Assembly: GCA_028015205.1 (NCBI GenBank)
Contig: CM051521.1
Location: 125,496,614 to 125,560,613 of the forward strand
Length of the DNA: 64,000 nucleotides
Source of the DNA: Mytilisepta virgata
Taxonomy: Eukaryota; Mollusca; Bivalvia; Mytilida; Mytilidae
Direction: 5' to 3'
Shown here: in pieces, positions 21,423 to 34,899 of the stretch
Numbering within the stretch: the first letter of the stretch is position 1
Layout of the letters: the number at the start of each line of letters is the position of its first letter
Notes under the pieces: model-generated
Database searches by the model: none
What the model was told of the DNA's origin: nothing
The model's input: only the letters and a program-made list of their open reading frames with translations
Made by a program: the position numbers and the translations under genes

Positions 21423-24400
21423 GTAAGTAAATTTACCGAATTTTTCCTTAAAGACAAGAAAAAACTTCTGTATCCCCTATTTAAAAAGAGGAAAGGTTTA
21501 TTTATTGCACATGTTAAAAAATATTTCATTTTTCAGAAAGTAAAACATAAATACAAGAGAAATATTAATCATGAATTTGAATTAATGGAAGCTTACCCAG
21601 GAACCGTTTTTTTTTTTTACCGTAGATACATGAATGTAACATTAAAGATGGATCAGTTTTAAATATTATTGAAGGGAAAAAGGTTTTTCATTTTTGTTTT
21701 AAATGAACATGTCAAAATTTCCGACGTTATAACGTAATTCAGTGAAGAAACACTAAACTCTCCTAGCTTAAAACGATCCATCAGATGTTACAGGGGCTCA
21801 GTTCAATGTTGAAAGCTAAACCGTGCGCTCTTTTCACAAATTTAGTGACTCCTCAATTTTCTTAAGCTTTTTCCCGTTGCATTGAAATATCATGGCATTT
21901 TAATAGACGAATAATTTTTACGGTAAAGTCACCACATCTGTTAATCATTTTGTTGTTTGGGGTTTAAAATATAATAAAAAGGTAAAAAAAAACTACAGAC
22001 ACCTGTTGTAAACAAGCAACCACAAGTTTTATTAAGGAATGCATCTTGTGCAGTGTCGTATTAAAATAGTCTGGCATGAAATTAAATGCATGATGCCTGG
22101 ATGAATTATACGCTTTCATCTTAGTATACCTGCTATCTTTCTGCCTCATTAACTATCAAGTTTTTTGGACTGGTGTGATGAGTTTTTAAATTTATAGCCG
22201 TTTGCAGTGTGCTATTTGTATGAAATCATCTGGGATTTTATCCGGAACTAGCATCTCTTTTACAAATTAATTTTGAAATCCCCCTCAGTTGATGGAAAAA
22301 AAATCTTTAAAGATTGCATCGTTTATTTACAACACAAGAGTATTTCTAAATTTAATGGTAATATACCGTAATTGATCTATTTATAACTTCTTTTGCCAGT
22401 TTATGTTATGAAAAGAATGGCCCTGTGGTTAATTTTTTTTAAAAATCAAAGTTCTGAATAGTTATTGTTGAGTAAAACAAAGATATAAACAAAAAAACTG
22501 AAAATTGAAGGTTTAAATGATTCACCAACATTCAAAAGAAATTCCCTTCAAAGGACATTGAAAAAGATATAGAAAATAAGACAAATGAAAAATGATCCCC
22601 GTGTTGTAATTGAGTCGGACATTTAAAAGAAAGTTTCATACACTTGTATTATTGTCTCAAGATAAGATATAATAACGAGAACACACGAAAACTTCTTTTA
22701 TGATTTAGTACTCGTTATTGATATGACTAAAATTTCGCGTTCCACACTGGGACAATCACAATAATACCATGACCACCCAAGGTATACTATAATAAAATAC
22801 CCAAATAGTATGAGACGAAATAAGCAAGAAAAGGATCCATTCTCTGGTCTTTATTACTCCAGCTCTTGGCCATTTTCTACTATCAAAAGTGTTATGGGGC
22901 TTTAAAATGTAATCCGATTTTTAAAAAGATCAAATTTAAAGGATATTTTGGGTTAAGAAAACCCAGGATATTGATGTAATTTGTTTAAACCATCGTTATG
23001 TAGGATTTGTGATATAATGAAAGAGATAGTGAATTGTAAAGACTTATTTAAAAATCCTCAACAACCAAGGCATACAGGAATTAAAGCGTTCTTCTGTGCT
23101 TAGGGTATATCTAATTTATTCTTCACAGTAGGGTATGTAAGCACGACTCAAGGATTTTGTTATCAAACTAAACTTTGTCTCTATTTACATTTATGAATGT
23201 TATCTGTTGTCCCACTCGGGTGTACTTCGGTGACATTTCCGTAGATACTGATAAATTATACCATTTCTTTGCATTTTAATTTCCAGCGTACGAAAATTAT
23301 TTCTCCATTTCCTAACGGGTAAACGAGACCGCATGACATCAAAGTCAAAACTTGAAAGTGTGCATAGAGCCATTGATCTATTGATATTTGTTAGTATTTA
23401 TATCTGACAATCTTTTATCTTTTTGTCCACTTTCGGGTCTTTTCTATCTCAAAACCAATAATTTAATGCTTGAGCTCAGCAGTACTTGCTGCTTTGTATT
23501 CTGTGGAACGTGAAAGAGTGGTCATACTTATAATATTGCACAGCTATGGTTTTGTTCTCTTGTAATATTTTTACCAAATAAAACTGTAAATTTTACCTAA
23601 TTTAAATTATTAAAAAAAAAGATGTTTGGAATTTTATTAACACCTGCAAGACTTGCTACAAGTCCCCTCGAATAATTAATTACATTGTAGTGTCTATATC
23701 ATCTACTGTCTATAATGATATTATACAATTACTGACTTTAAAAATAGGTCGCTTTCGGGATTTTTCAACCCGAGAAAATGTTAATATTCACCGAGCCTTT
23801 AGGCGAGGTGAATATACATTCTCTATGGTTGATTAATCCCAGTAGCGACCCTTTACTTTTATTACGTGAATGAGAAAATTATACTTTCATTTTCTATTTT
23901 AAGCTTTCAGGAATTTCACCCTTTTCAATGATAAAGTATGATAAATACAGGATACCTGGTTACATTTTATGGCATCATTGTATAAATGGTATTAGTCTCT
24001 CAATCGACCCTCTACACATTTTTGACGCCCACCTCTGTGGCAATCTTTATGTAATGTCTTTCCAATGCATTATATATCCTTTATTTTTCAGCGAACAATC
24101 CTCTGCAGTTAAAGTTGTGAAGAACATTTTCCCAATATGTAACGAAGGTGGCATTAGGTGGTATGTTCACGACGGAGCACTGGGAATAACCTTCAAGCCA
24201 TCTTTCCGTGGTGAATTCCAACTTTGTTTCTCCATAAATGTAGAGAATGTTCATGTGCAAGTTTCAGAGGAATATGAACAAAAAACATTGCGATCTTCTG
24301 ACGCTTTTTCAAAACCTCCTACATTACAGGCAGTAGTCAGTGTATATGACAAAACACGTGAATTGTGTTTGATGTCCTCTGATGGTTATATTAAACTGTT

Positions 24401-27400
24401 TCTAGAACCAGAGAGAACAGTCCGTTCTATTGGGTTTGGTTTTGTAGACATGAAATTTATCATGGAAAAACCTAACAACGCCCTTGTGTTCGATAGTGTA
24501 GAAGGTAAGATATTCATATATAAAAATATTAAAACTCCCATTGTTGTAACTCTACGTTACAATATATCTAAAAAGTGAGACAAGATTTGTAAAGATCGAT
24601 TTGTTTTTCTGCTTTAATATGAGACTCTTTTGAATTTGACATCTTCCATGCATGTAAATATTCTTTAAAAAACTTAAAAATATTACAGTTTTCCATTTTA
24701 GATTAAATTTTCAGACTGCTTTTTAACCGGATTTTCATAGGAAAATATCGGTTATTAAATTGGTGATGTACGGCGGGCGGGCGGCCGGGCGGACGGGCGG
24801 GCGGGCGGGCGGGCGGACGGGCGGCTGCCAAACAGTGTCCGTGCAATAACTTATGAACTGTTCAACCAAAGCTTTTCAAATTTTAATATGTTGTTACTGA
24901 TGACAAAATGGAGGTCAAGTTCGATATTGACGATTTTCACTTTCACCGTTCAAGAGTTATGGTTCTTGAAAGATTGAAAAATTGCTTTTCCAGTGGAGTC
25001 CGTGTGATAACTTATGAACTGTTCAACCAAAGCTTTTCAAATTTTAATATGTTGTTACTGATGACAAAATGGAGGTCAAGTTCGATATTGACGATTTTCA
25101 CTTTCACCGTTCAAGAGTTATGGTTCTTGAAAGATTGAAAAATGGCTTTTCCGGTGGTGTCCTTGTGATAACTTATGAACTGTTCAACCAAAGCTTTTCA
25201 AATTTTAATATGTTGTTACTGATGACAAAATGGAGGTCAACTTCGATATTGCCGATTTTCACTTTCACCGTTCAGGAGTTATGGTTCTTGAAAGATTGAA
25301 AAATGGCTTTCCCAGTGGTGTCCGTGTGATAACTTATGAACTGTTCAACCAAAGCTTTTCATATTTTAATATGTTGTTACTGATGACAAAATGCAGGTCA
25401 AGTTTGATTTTGACGATTTTCACTTTCACCGTTCAAGAGTTATTGTTCTTGAAAGATTGAAAAATGGCTTTCCCAGTGGTGTCCGTGTGATAACTTATGA
25501 ACTGTTCAACCAAAGCTTTTCAAATTTTAATATGTTGTTACTGATGACAAAATGGAGGTCAAGTTCGATATTGACGATTTTCACTTTCATCGTTCAAGAG
25601 TTATGGTTCTTGAAAGATTGAAAAATGGCTTTCCCAGTGGTGTCCGTGTGATAACTTATGAACTGTTCAACCAAAGCTTTTCAAATTTTAATATGTGGTT
25701 ACTGATGAAAAAATGGAGATCAAGTTCAATATTGACGATTTTCACTTTTACCGTTCAAGAGTTATGGTTCTTGAAAGATTGAAAAATGGCTTTCCCAGTG
25801 GTGTCCGTGTGATAACTTATGAACTGTTCAACCAAAGCTTTTCAAATTTTAATATGTTGTTACTGATGACAAAATGGAGGTCAAGTTCGATATTGACGAT
25901 TTCCACTTTCACCGTTCCGATATTGACGATTTTCACTTTCACCGTTCCGATATTGAAGATTTTCACTTTCACCGTTCAGGAGTTATGGTTAAAAAAAATT
26001 GAAAAAAGGCAGTTCAAGTCTCAAAAATTCCAATATTTGTCACTTACTATAAATAGGAGGTCAAGATTGATTTTTGCCTTTCCATTTCTGAACCCTACAA
26101 AACCCTACAAAAATTCATTTATATTTCTTTACTTCATCCTGTTTGGGAATCCAGATTTGCAAATATCATTTCCATGCAGGAAAATCCGGTTTGCTGTCAT
26201 TCGACAGCCTCTTGTTATGAACTGATATGGAGAAAAAATCTCAAAACTAATATTGTTCTTCCAAACAGTGTTATTTAACAGTTTAAACTTGATTTTAGGA
26301 ATGAATAAGTTGGGTTATTGTTGGATACTAAGTAAATCATAGTTATTGACTTTAATTCGTTTGAAGAAACATGCAGAATTTTAAGTAAATAAGTATATAT
26401 AACGGTTCACTGTTCCATGCAGGTGTGCATGTAAAAGAAAAATCCAAAATAACACAAAGGTCGCAGGTAAAGTGTTTAATTAAAATGAATAACAGAAATA
26501 ATCCTTCATTGACAGAGAAATAGATGTGCTTAAACATGTCGACGGCACAATGAAAAGATGCTTCTCAATGAGTTTTTAACCAGCCCAATTGTTAGTTTGG
26601 CCAACATAATCTCACCCGTGTATTTGACAACTTAGAAACAAGCAATTGGTTTTAAATTGCCTTTATATGAAAGACGTGTTAATTTAAAGCCACGGAAAAT
26701 GGACAGTTATTGTTCCGTTCAGAAAAATAAATCTCCATGAAGATTTCTGATCTAGTGAAGTTTTAATGCATTCGGAATTGATTTTTATTAGTTTTCTATA
26801 AGTTTTTTACCGGTCAAAATGTCTTGGTTTCAGCTTAATGTAAAATTTATTGTGAATGGTCAATGTAGCAAATGTTTTTCGCTACACATATTAAAGATAT
26901 GCATAGATTTATTCTCAAAACCAATAAAAATAGTATGATCGATTATTCAAGATATGGCAAAAAAAGGGAAAAAAAGAAGTCTGTAAAACATCCAGTTGGT
27001 TGTAATGTTCTAATATGATACCAGTTCACTGACTTGCTTTAAGTTTGGAATCAATGATAGATTTTAAATCTATTTCAGATTTCTTTTCCACTGTTAAATT
27101 GTCAAACATGAATATCGATAGCCTTTATTTATCAAATCAGATTATTATAGACCATACATTATATTTTTCCTCTACATTAATTTTTATGTCATACCAAGAA
27201 TTTTAAAAACGGTCTTTTATACCCATCATTATTATAATTCTATGTAAATTCAGAAATGAAAAATTTTAAATAATTCGTCATTTCAGTCCTTGGTGTCATA
27301 AATATCACATCGTAAAATGTTTACTAAGATCAGAAAGTCAACAGCCCTATTATTTGAATTGTTACAAAGTAATAAATTTGGGAATAGTTTTCTATTCTAA

Positions 27401-29497
27401 ATGCAACAAACATGCGATGTTCTTTTCTATAATAGTTTAAGTTACAAGATGACCTAGGTGATAGTGAATATTAAACAAACCGAACAAAAGACCGTCGTAT
27501 CTTAAAATTACAGGTGAGACGGGTATCTGTTTACCTCATCTCATTACAGTGTCCTTACTGATAAATAATAGTACATCTACGTAATCACAAACAAAATCCT
27601 TCGCTGTTATCCAATATTGATAAACTTTTGTCAGATATAAAAGAAGTAACATCCTTGGAGTATTTCTTTTTATTAATGCATATAATCACCGACACCTGGG
27701 GCAACCCCCCCCCCCCCCCCCCCCCGCGCGCCTGTTGTCAAAACTTTTTTTCATTATTTTAAGCCATAAATAAACGTCATATCACGCTATTATAGCAAAA
27801 AACTTGTGTCAAAATTTGTTGATCGAGCCAGTTTGAAATGTAATTAAGCACGACACATGAATACCTACTCTTTGCCTGTACCAAACCATTTCGGTGTCAA
27901 TATTGTTTAAATGGAGACAAATTTCAGACTAAAAACAATTTGTGGCATAACGAATAGTTTTGAAATTGATCTTTCCAGGCGTACATACAGATGTAGTAGA
28001 AACAATCTGAGCTGAAAAAGTATTTGCCCAAAAGTGTTTAATAAAAATATATGAAATTTTGGTTTAGGTAGACAAAACCCTATTATCCTTACTTTTTTTT
28101 CTCAGTTTCTTATCCCGAAAAGAAATAACAATGAATAAACATAAATTCAAACAAAGATCGTATTTTAAATATTATCTATTTGGAAAAATTACTAAATTTA
28201 TTCGCATTGTACTTAGCAACTCTCATTGTTTCGGGGATGATACAAATTTTCAGGTAAAAAACGGGTGTTTATGTGATATATAAAAACTTTGTTTATTTGC
28301 AGATTGCAGACCATGCACAGAAAATGAATTACTTCATGCATACTGTTCACACGATATTGGTAAGTCTCATCATCCTTTTCTGTGTAGATCGTATCTACTA
28401 GCTGTTTACAAATTCTAAATATTATGTAACCCGAGATTAGAGAAGTATGTTATTGAAGATTTATTATAGTATAGTAATGGAAAATGTCGTGTGCAAGATT
28501 TCATCTTTCTATTCTAAAAAATTTCAGTCTTATTTACAAGTCAGTCGACACGGTAGGTTCACTCAGTATATTATGTATTACTTGTTATATAAGTATCATT
28601 TTTAAATTTTATTTGCAGACGTAACTCTTTATATTTAAAGTCGCCATCATCAGATTGCAAATAAATATCATCTCTTTATGACCTCCAATCTGAAAATTAT
28701 ATTTCGCTTTAAATCTTTTATGTTTTATGTAAAAAAATACCTCTGGGATTTTGAAAGAGACACTTGAAATTTACAATATTACTTTTCGGATATACCATAA
28801 AACCATAAGCGTGGGAAACAATTCTGTTTCTTGAGCAAAAAAAAAAAAGACATAAAGATTTTATTTAAAGGATGGAGTTAATCATTTCTATAACCAAATG
28901 AAAGGAAAAATTGTCGCAAATAATATGCATGCGCAGATTGGCGAAAATGCAAAACCTATAACATTTTTGAAGCCAACAAAACAACAGCGATAAAAGCTTC
29001 AAGATGAAGAAGAACAACAAAAGCTTTGTTTCTTTGCTTAAATCCTTTACACGTATATGTATGGAATTTTTGTCAAGATCCTCATTCATATAACTATAAC
29101 ATGTACAGGTTAGATTTTTTCAGATTTCGTGTCTTCCCATTTTACAAGTTTCCTCTAGCATTAAACGGTATTCTTTTTTTTAATTTTAGTGTTGGTTGGT
29201 TCAGTAAACAATGTTACACACATAGAGGATATCACAAAAATTAATGTACAGATCTCCAAAGTTGTCCGCCAAAGAAGACTGCTGTTACAGCATATGCGCA
29301 AAGGAAATGGACCTTATGTTACAGAAATATTAACTACACAAAGAAGTTGTGATGCTAGTTTTGGTCCAGAACTATTTTTATTCACGGGAAAATGGCGATT
29401 AGGGCAGCTTAAACTGAAATGCTCTCCATATTATAAAGACTGGAATTTGGTTTTAAAACGGGCATTGCTTACCGGTCGTATGGATTGTCCGGTATAA
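21331..29497 (+). CDS. METRNL: Meteorin / meteorin-like secreted protein (complete, 4 exons)
   Basis: Secreted cysteine-rich cytokine of the meteorin family; vertebrate members act in glial/neuronal differentiation (METRN) and in metabolic and immune signalling (METRNL). Exons 21331-21422, 24092-24504, 28303-28359 and 29190-29497 join in frame to 289 aa, close to the roughly 290-310 aa of vertebrate members. Residues 1-19 are a signal peptide ending VSA. Family landmarks are WYVHDGAL (54-61), LCFS (75-78), DCRPCTENELLHAYCSHDI (169-187), GSVNNVTH (191-198), FLFTGKWRLGQLKLKCSP (250-267) and the terminal cysteine in MDCPV. There are 12 cysteines. One N-glycosylation sequon is visible (NVT, 195-197). 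All splice sites are GT/AG, with phases 2, 1, 1. I cannot tell METRN from METRNL; the gene may predate that duplication. Confidence 0.93.
21423..23746 (+). other. Meteorin intron 1
   Basis: AT-rich intron with no recognised exon, RNA gene or strong repeat. Confidence 0.5.
23747..23851. repeat. Foldback MITE just before meteorin exon 2
   Basis: About 105 bp that folds on itself: AGGTCGCTTTCGGGATT...GAGAAAATGTTAATATTCACC pairs with GGTGAATATACATTCTC...AATCCCAGTAGCGACC, with the loop around GAGCCTTTAGGC. It ends 240 bp before the exon. Confidence 0.8.
24092..24504 (+). CDS. METRNL: Meteorin exon 2: N-terminal beta-rich domain
   Basis: 413 nt, acceptor TTATTTTTCAG and donor GAAG|GTAAGA. It encodes residues 31-168, including PIC, WYVHDGALGITFKP, LCFS, ELCLMSSDG and SIGFGFVDMKF. 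The upstream in-frame stretch from about 23928 is intron, because the acceptor and the homology both begin at 24092. Confidence 0.92.
24725..26192. mobile_element. Non-autonomous element with 161-bp tandem repeats and inverted ends
   Basis: The left end AACCGGATTTTCAT and right end ATGCAGGAAAATCCGGTT form imperfect inverted repeats. Inside are a (GGGC)n run at 24769-24830 and about seven 161-bp units from 24836 to 25985, each with TTATGAACTGTTCAACCAAA and ATTGACGATTTTCACTTTCA. The last unit carries three extra partial copies of 28 bp. It lies in meteorin intron 2 and explains the regular 76-codon open frames spaced 161 bp apart. Confidence 0.8.
26200..28302 (+). other. Rest of meteorin intron 2
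   Basis: AT-rich intron. The only notable feature is a run of about 21 C followed by GCGCGCC at 27705-27731. No exon was recognised. Confidence 0.5.
28303..28359 (+). CDS. METRNL: Meteorin exon 3: CRPC...C microexon
   Basis: 57 nt, acceptor TTTATTTGCAG and donor TTG|GTAAGT. It encodes CRPCTENELLHAYCSHDI, the hallmark cysteine motif between the two halves of meteorin. Phase 1 on both sides. Confidence 0.93.
28360..29189 (+). other. Meteorin intron 3
   Basis: 830 bp, AT-rich, with no recognised repeat or exon. Confidence 0.5.
29190..29497 (+). CDS. METRNL: Meteorin exon 4: C-terminal NTR-like half and stop
   Basis: Acceptor TTTTTTAATTTTAG. 102 codons including TAA. It encodes VLVGSVNNVTH, a basic stretch VVRQRRLLLQ, RSCDASFGPELFLFTGKW, KLKCSPYYKDW and MDCPV, with the cysteine spacing of the meteorin C-terminus, which resembles netrin-like domains. 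Confidence 0.93.
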
Positions 29498-32400
29498 TTG
29501 TTTTACTCAGAACTGTGATATTGTTATACGTGCAATGAATTTGTAAATATGCTGTTATTTGAATTCAAAGTTTATTGTATTATAATAGGTTATGGTTTCA
29601 TTTTTCACCCTAGACTTGCTACATGTCCCTTCCTTATTATTTTTTTTCAGTTTTGCCCCTTTAACAATTTTACTGCTGTAACTAGGAGATTGGCATTATA
29701 CTGACATCTGCTTTCTCCAAGGGCAATCAGTATACTAGCAGTTATCAGTAAACATATAAATTAGTAAGAAAGAAATAAAAGAAAGGGAATTGTAGCAAGT
29801 CTAGTTCCACCCTGTCACCCTATATCTTACATATTTTAGAGACAGATTAATTTTTTTCACAACTTACTGGGTGGGTAGCTCATGATATCACAGATGGATT
29901 TTCTCTCTCTGTAAAATTCACCACATACTTACTAAAATGTATTCATAGTACAGTAATTCCATGGCTCCATCATAGCAACTCATACATTAACTAAAACAGT
30001 GACTTGCAGAAGTTAAAACTTTTAAATATTTTGTGAAATATTAAAAAAATAATATTTATATGTTTATTTTTATAGGATAAGTACAAACAGACTATATTAA
30101 TATTATCACCTAGGTATAATTATTTGAAAAATGGGTGTTTCTGATTAATTAAACTATAAATTCTGCTGTTTCTCGGTAAATTTTGTATTTCTTTTTTTAA
30201 TTTTAGATGGTACAATTGTTGTATATGATAAATGGTGTAATTTCTAGGGGACCAAATTTCCATAATTTCCATATCTCTTTGGTTTGTATATACATCTATT
30301 CAGACATTAATCAAGATATAAACAAAGTGCTAAGCACTATAAAGCGTTTTTAAAACATGCCCTGACCAGATTTGTCATATGACAATAAAATATTACAGAA
30401 ACATCTGTCTACATATGTTTACTTATTTTGTTAAATGGAAAAGTTGACTTTCATTATTTTAAACTGTAGTGTCAACCATCTGCTTATGGCATGTTTTATT
30501 TGAGATCTCCAGAGTATATATGTTATGTGTTCAATGATAAAATAGAAAATAAAAATTACAATGTGTTATATAGACAGTTATTTATCAGTATACCAATGAA
30601 GTAGGTACAGACAACAAATAACATATATCCCACTCATATAAATGTTGTAGTAAGCGAAAAATCATATTTTTTGTCATGTCCTGAAGGAAACTGCGGTATT
30701 ACTTTATAAAACTATATATGAACATGTTGAACAAGCGTACCTACGTTGATAGAGCAAACTTCTGACCTTGTTACCCTTACATATATCAGAACTTGACTCC
30801 ATATAAACTTTGAAGAACAAGTGATACTGCTGTAATACAATACAGACCCAGTAAGAAGTGATACTTGTGGTAATTGCCTATACCGTTATATGAAGCTGTA
30901 ATAAAATACAGACCCAGTAAGAATTAATACTTGTGGTAATTGGCTATACCGTAATCTGAAATGGTTAATGTTTTTTATGACAGAACTAAGTGCGATACCA
31001 CAGGATCATTGTCAAGTAAAATCAGAACAAAATAATAAGACTGAAGAGTTTTAATTAAGAAGAATGCATATACAGGTCATTCTTAATTAGATACACGTGT
31101 TCCGGATATAGTGGAGACTGTTCAGCTAATATGCTTCGTACAATGACGAAGCTTAATTTGTTGGGATTACATACTAAAATCAAGTCTATAAACATTTAAC
31201 TAACCACGGGCACATTTGAGCATTCAGAACTGTTTGGATGGCCGCCACAGCCAAACTTAATCGATATAAAATCTTGGAAAACTGACTTGGATCTTGACGG
31301 AAACGCCAGACAGACCCAATTGGGACCTATAACTTTGCTTTATTTGTCCTTAGAAGATATCACTTCAGAACGGACCCCATTCCCTGTAAAAAATAACTTC
31401 GGGATTTTGTCTGACTGCATAGTGCCGATTGAAAAGAACCTCTTCAAATTATATTCATTGACATACAATGCAATCAAGATAGTTGTCTAAATAAAAACTC
31501 AACATATAACACCCATTCAGGAAATCAAATTTTAAGGTATTCTCTAGTAAAATACTTCAGATTGGAACCTAATTCGTGATATTTCTCCTTATGTGGTCCT
31601 CATTTTACAATTGCCACTGAATAAAAAAACGTTTTTACTGAAACATTGGGCCATAGTGACCCCGCTTTCAAAACAAAATGGATAATTCGGGATGAGACTT
31701 CATTTGTGAACCCTAAGTAAATGGTTAAATTATCATAAGTTGAGAAAAGAACTAAAATCTAATGCAATGAATATGATTCCTGCATCAATTTTCCTGTTGC
31801 CTCCGAGAAAGCGATCCTGTTATTTCTCTCAATTAAAAAATGTTTTTGGGCTGGTCACAAGGAAAGTTGACTACTTGCTTATTGTTCTTAGGTGAAAACT
31901 CACAAGTGACGCTTTAAATGAAACATATACCCCTGCACAGATTAATTATATATGTTGAGTTATTCTAAATAATGGGGCGTATCAAGATAAAAACATTTTA
32001 TTGTGCAGAATCTATGGCGCGTACGCATAAAGAGTAAGTGATACCAGTCCGGGGTCAAAGGATGCACGTCTAATCTTGGGTTTTATTTTCTTAACGTTCC
32101 TGTGCGACTGCAACTCCGATAAATTACTTAACAATTAAAGAAAGCGATACGTGTTGAACCAGAAATAAACCTACGGTACATGTTTCATGTGATAAATTTG
32201 TGATAAAGACATCAGTTGTCTACAATGATCAAAGTGGATAGGTTACGGACCATTACACTAAACCATTAGCTTCTAATTTCTTGTTTAATAAATTCAGGAT
32301 TGTAAATCAACGAATTAAAAATCTTCATCTGTTTTTTTTTATCACTTCTTTTGTCAAGGAATGTAACAACATAATCCTCTCTAGACGGAAGGAGGAAGAA

Positions 32401-32809
32401 TTATATTGATATTCTTGACAATAGCTCTATACATCCTAGGGGAATTAGTGTATTTTAGAAAATAATATCTTTTTTTATATATTCCAAGGATCAACTCATT
32501 TGAATTTTTTAAAAGTCATTTCAAGGACGTCATTAAAAAAACTTAATTAACTAACTTTGATTAAGAGTTATCACCTAATTTGCTATAGAATAATACATGT
32601 ATATTTGTTCTATGTGTTTTATTTCAAATAAAGTAATATTGCACAATGAAGTGGAACAAAGAGCATCACAGATAAAAATACAAAAATATTTTGATACAAA
32701 TTCTTCACCTATTGTATAATATTTGTACATTTATTATGTATCTAGAGTAGCTCATCCATCACTGATATAAAATTATAAGTTAAAATCAAATTTTTTGATT
32801 AGGTAAGTT
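29498..32809. other. 3' flank of meteorin and intergenic DNA
   Basis: Contains the meteorin 3' UTR, whose poly(A) site I cannot fix (candidate AATAAA near 29769). A 68-bp tandem duplication lies at about 30830-30960 (ATACAGACCCAGTAAGAA). Nothing else was recognised. Confidence 0.45.
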
Positions 32810-33000
32810 TAGTCCAGTCAATCTAGCATAAATTTGACCCTAATCTTAAAGTAATTGCAAAACATTTTTAAGTTTTAATATTTAGCATTATACCCCAAAT
32901 ATACACAGAAAAAAGTCCAACAAAATCTAACTTGAGGAAGACTAAAAAATAACGATTTTAAAATTCCTATGGAGATTTGCATTGAAAATGGGAGATTTTA
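32810..33000 (+). mobile_element. Solo terminal repeat of the Harbinger-like element
   Basis: Starts TAGTCCAGTCAATCTAGC and matches the left arm of the element at 44250-45191 for about 180 bp, after which the sequence diverges. No right arm was found nearby. Confidence 0.75.
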
Positions 33001-34899
33001 AGAAAAAAAATATTTGCCACTTCATTTTTCCAAACTGCTGAAGATTCATCCCATTTTCTTCCCTTTTTAAGAAATCAAAATTAAAAATTAAAGATTGCTT
33101 GCCCTGTCCAAACATTTGGTGAAAAATAGGGATTTCCAATATTTTTCAATATATTAATAAAAAAAAGTGTGCCACACTTAAAGTTGACCTTCGTCTTCTA
33201 AAAAAAAAATTATATTAAAATTTTGCTCGCTCACACCAAAGAACTAAAAATCAATTTGGTGTGGCCTAATATTAAACATCCTGGAATGGCATGAGCACAC
33301 AGCATTTAAATTAATATCATAGAATTTATTATAGTTTTTATTTGCAAATAATATCCTGAATCTGTACAAAATGGATGGACAGTGTCATTGACATTAACCA
33401 TAAAGGTTAAATTGGCTCAACAAAATATAAAAAATACTATTTTGACATCATTAAACAACATTTTTGAATAATGATTTCACTGTAATTTAACTTCTTGATC
33501 TGTGATAAATTAAAAAAAAATTGTCTGTAGTTGAAGATTTTCTTCTGTTTATTTTTACAGTCTTTTTTCACACAATATTACTGTTAACAAATCATCTCTG
33601 TGAATTAAAGTCATTATTTTTTTATATTCTTTTTCTTAGGAAATATCCCTAATGCAGATTCTCTTTTGTACATGTTAAAAATGGTCCTTTGAAAGATATA
33701 ATTTCTACCTCCTCGTATGTAATGTTGAAAACAAATTTATTTAATGTGAAATGAACCCCATGCAGTTAGACCTTCAAGTTTTAAGTTGTCAGATGATGGA
33801 CACCAAATGATGAAAATAGTTCACATGAACTTCAGTCAAGTTCAGCCAATTTACATTCACATCATCAACAAATTTGAAATAAAAAAAAAATAACCTATAA
33901 AAGTTATAGTAATATAGGTAAAATAAAGAATATAGTACAAGCATATCACATTCCTGTAAATTAATTATACAAAATATACCAAAGAAACAGATTTATCAAC
34001 TCTAAATTAAACTTGTTTATATTAGCACAAAAGAGAGCAAATCATATAAAACCTAGCAGAAATACAAACCGACACTTACATTTGATATTACCTAAAAAAA
34101 AAACAAAAAAGATGATTCCCCAAAAGCATTTTGATGTGTATTGGACTTTGGATGGAAGTCTGTCATAGATCCATACAAGTTACAAAAAATTCTGGATCTC
34201 GAGCCTTCCTAACTTAGTTTTATATATCCTACTATAGAACTGAAACATATATTTGTAATCAGGATATCAAGTCTCCCTAAGACAGATACTTTACATAATG
34301 TACTTAGTTGGAAACTTGTCATATAAAACCCTATCTACAGAGACAACCATTACAGCCATTTGATGTGTCATACTTTACAAGATATTACTTACAAGATAAA
34401 CAATGCACATAAAAGGTAAACACTGCACCATTAGAACATTTAAATATAAACCTATGATGTGACAATCTGAAATACTTCAGTTGGGGGCCTGCAGGTAACT
34501 TCACAGATTACTTTATCTTGAAAACAGTCTGGGAATATTACTATTTTGTATGATGACAAGCCTTTATGTAAATATAAGAGGAATTTTATGAAACTGACAT
34601 ATCATTTATGGAAAAAAAGATGATAATTTATAATAATACTAGATGAATAGGACAATCGTTTGATTAATTTCCCATTTATAATCGAAAGAGAATCTTACAA
34701 AAAGCTGTTATAAAATAATACTAGCTATAGATGAATAGGACTATCATTTGATTTATTTCCCATAATCAAAAGAGAATCTTACAAAAAGCTGTTATTAAAA
34801 AATAAATATAAGCATTTCATTAATCTTTTAAAATACTGTAGATATATTGCATGTTGCAGGATACTAATTATTGTGGTTTTTGTGGATGAAGAGGAATTA
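33000..34899. other. Intergenic, no gene seen
   Basis: AT-rich. A local duplication around 34640-34800 (ACTAGATGAATAGGACAATC and AGAATCTTACAAAAAGCTG words) is the only structure noted. Confidence 0.45.

Noticed and set aside
23928..24091. N-terminal extension of the meteorin exon 2 frame
   Set aside because: The stretch is intron: the acceptor at 24090-24091 and the phase of exon 1 fix the border at 24092.
24908..26225. Series of 76-codon open frames and a 176-codon frame
   Set aside because: They recur every 161 bp because of a tandem repeat inside a mobile element, and they lie in a meteorin intron.
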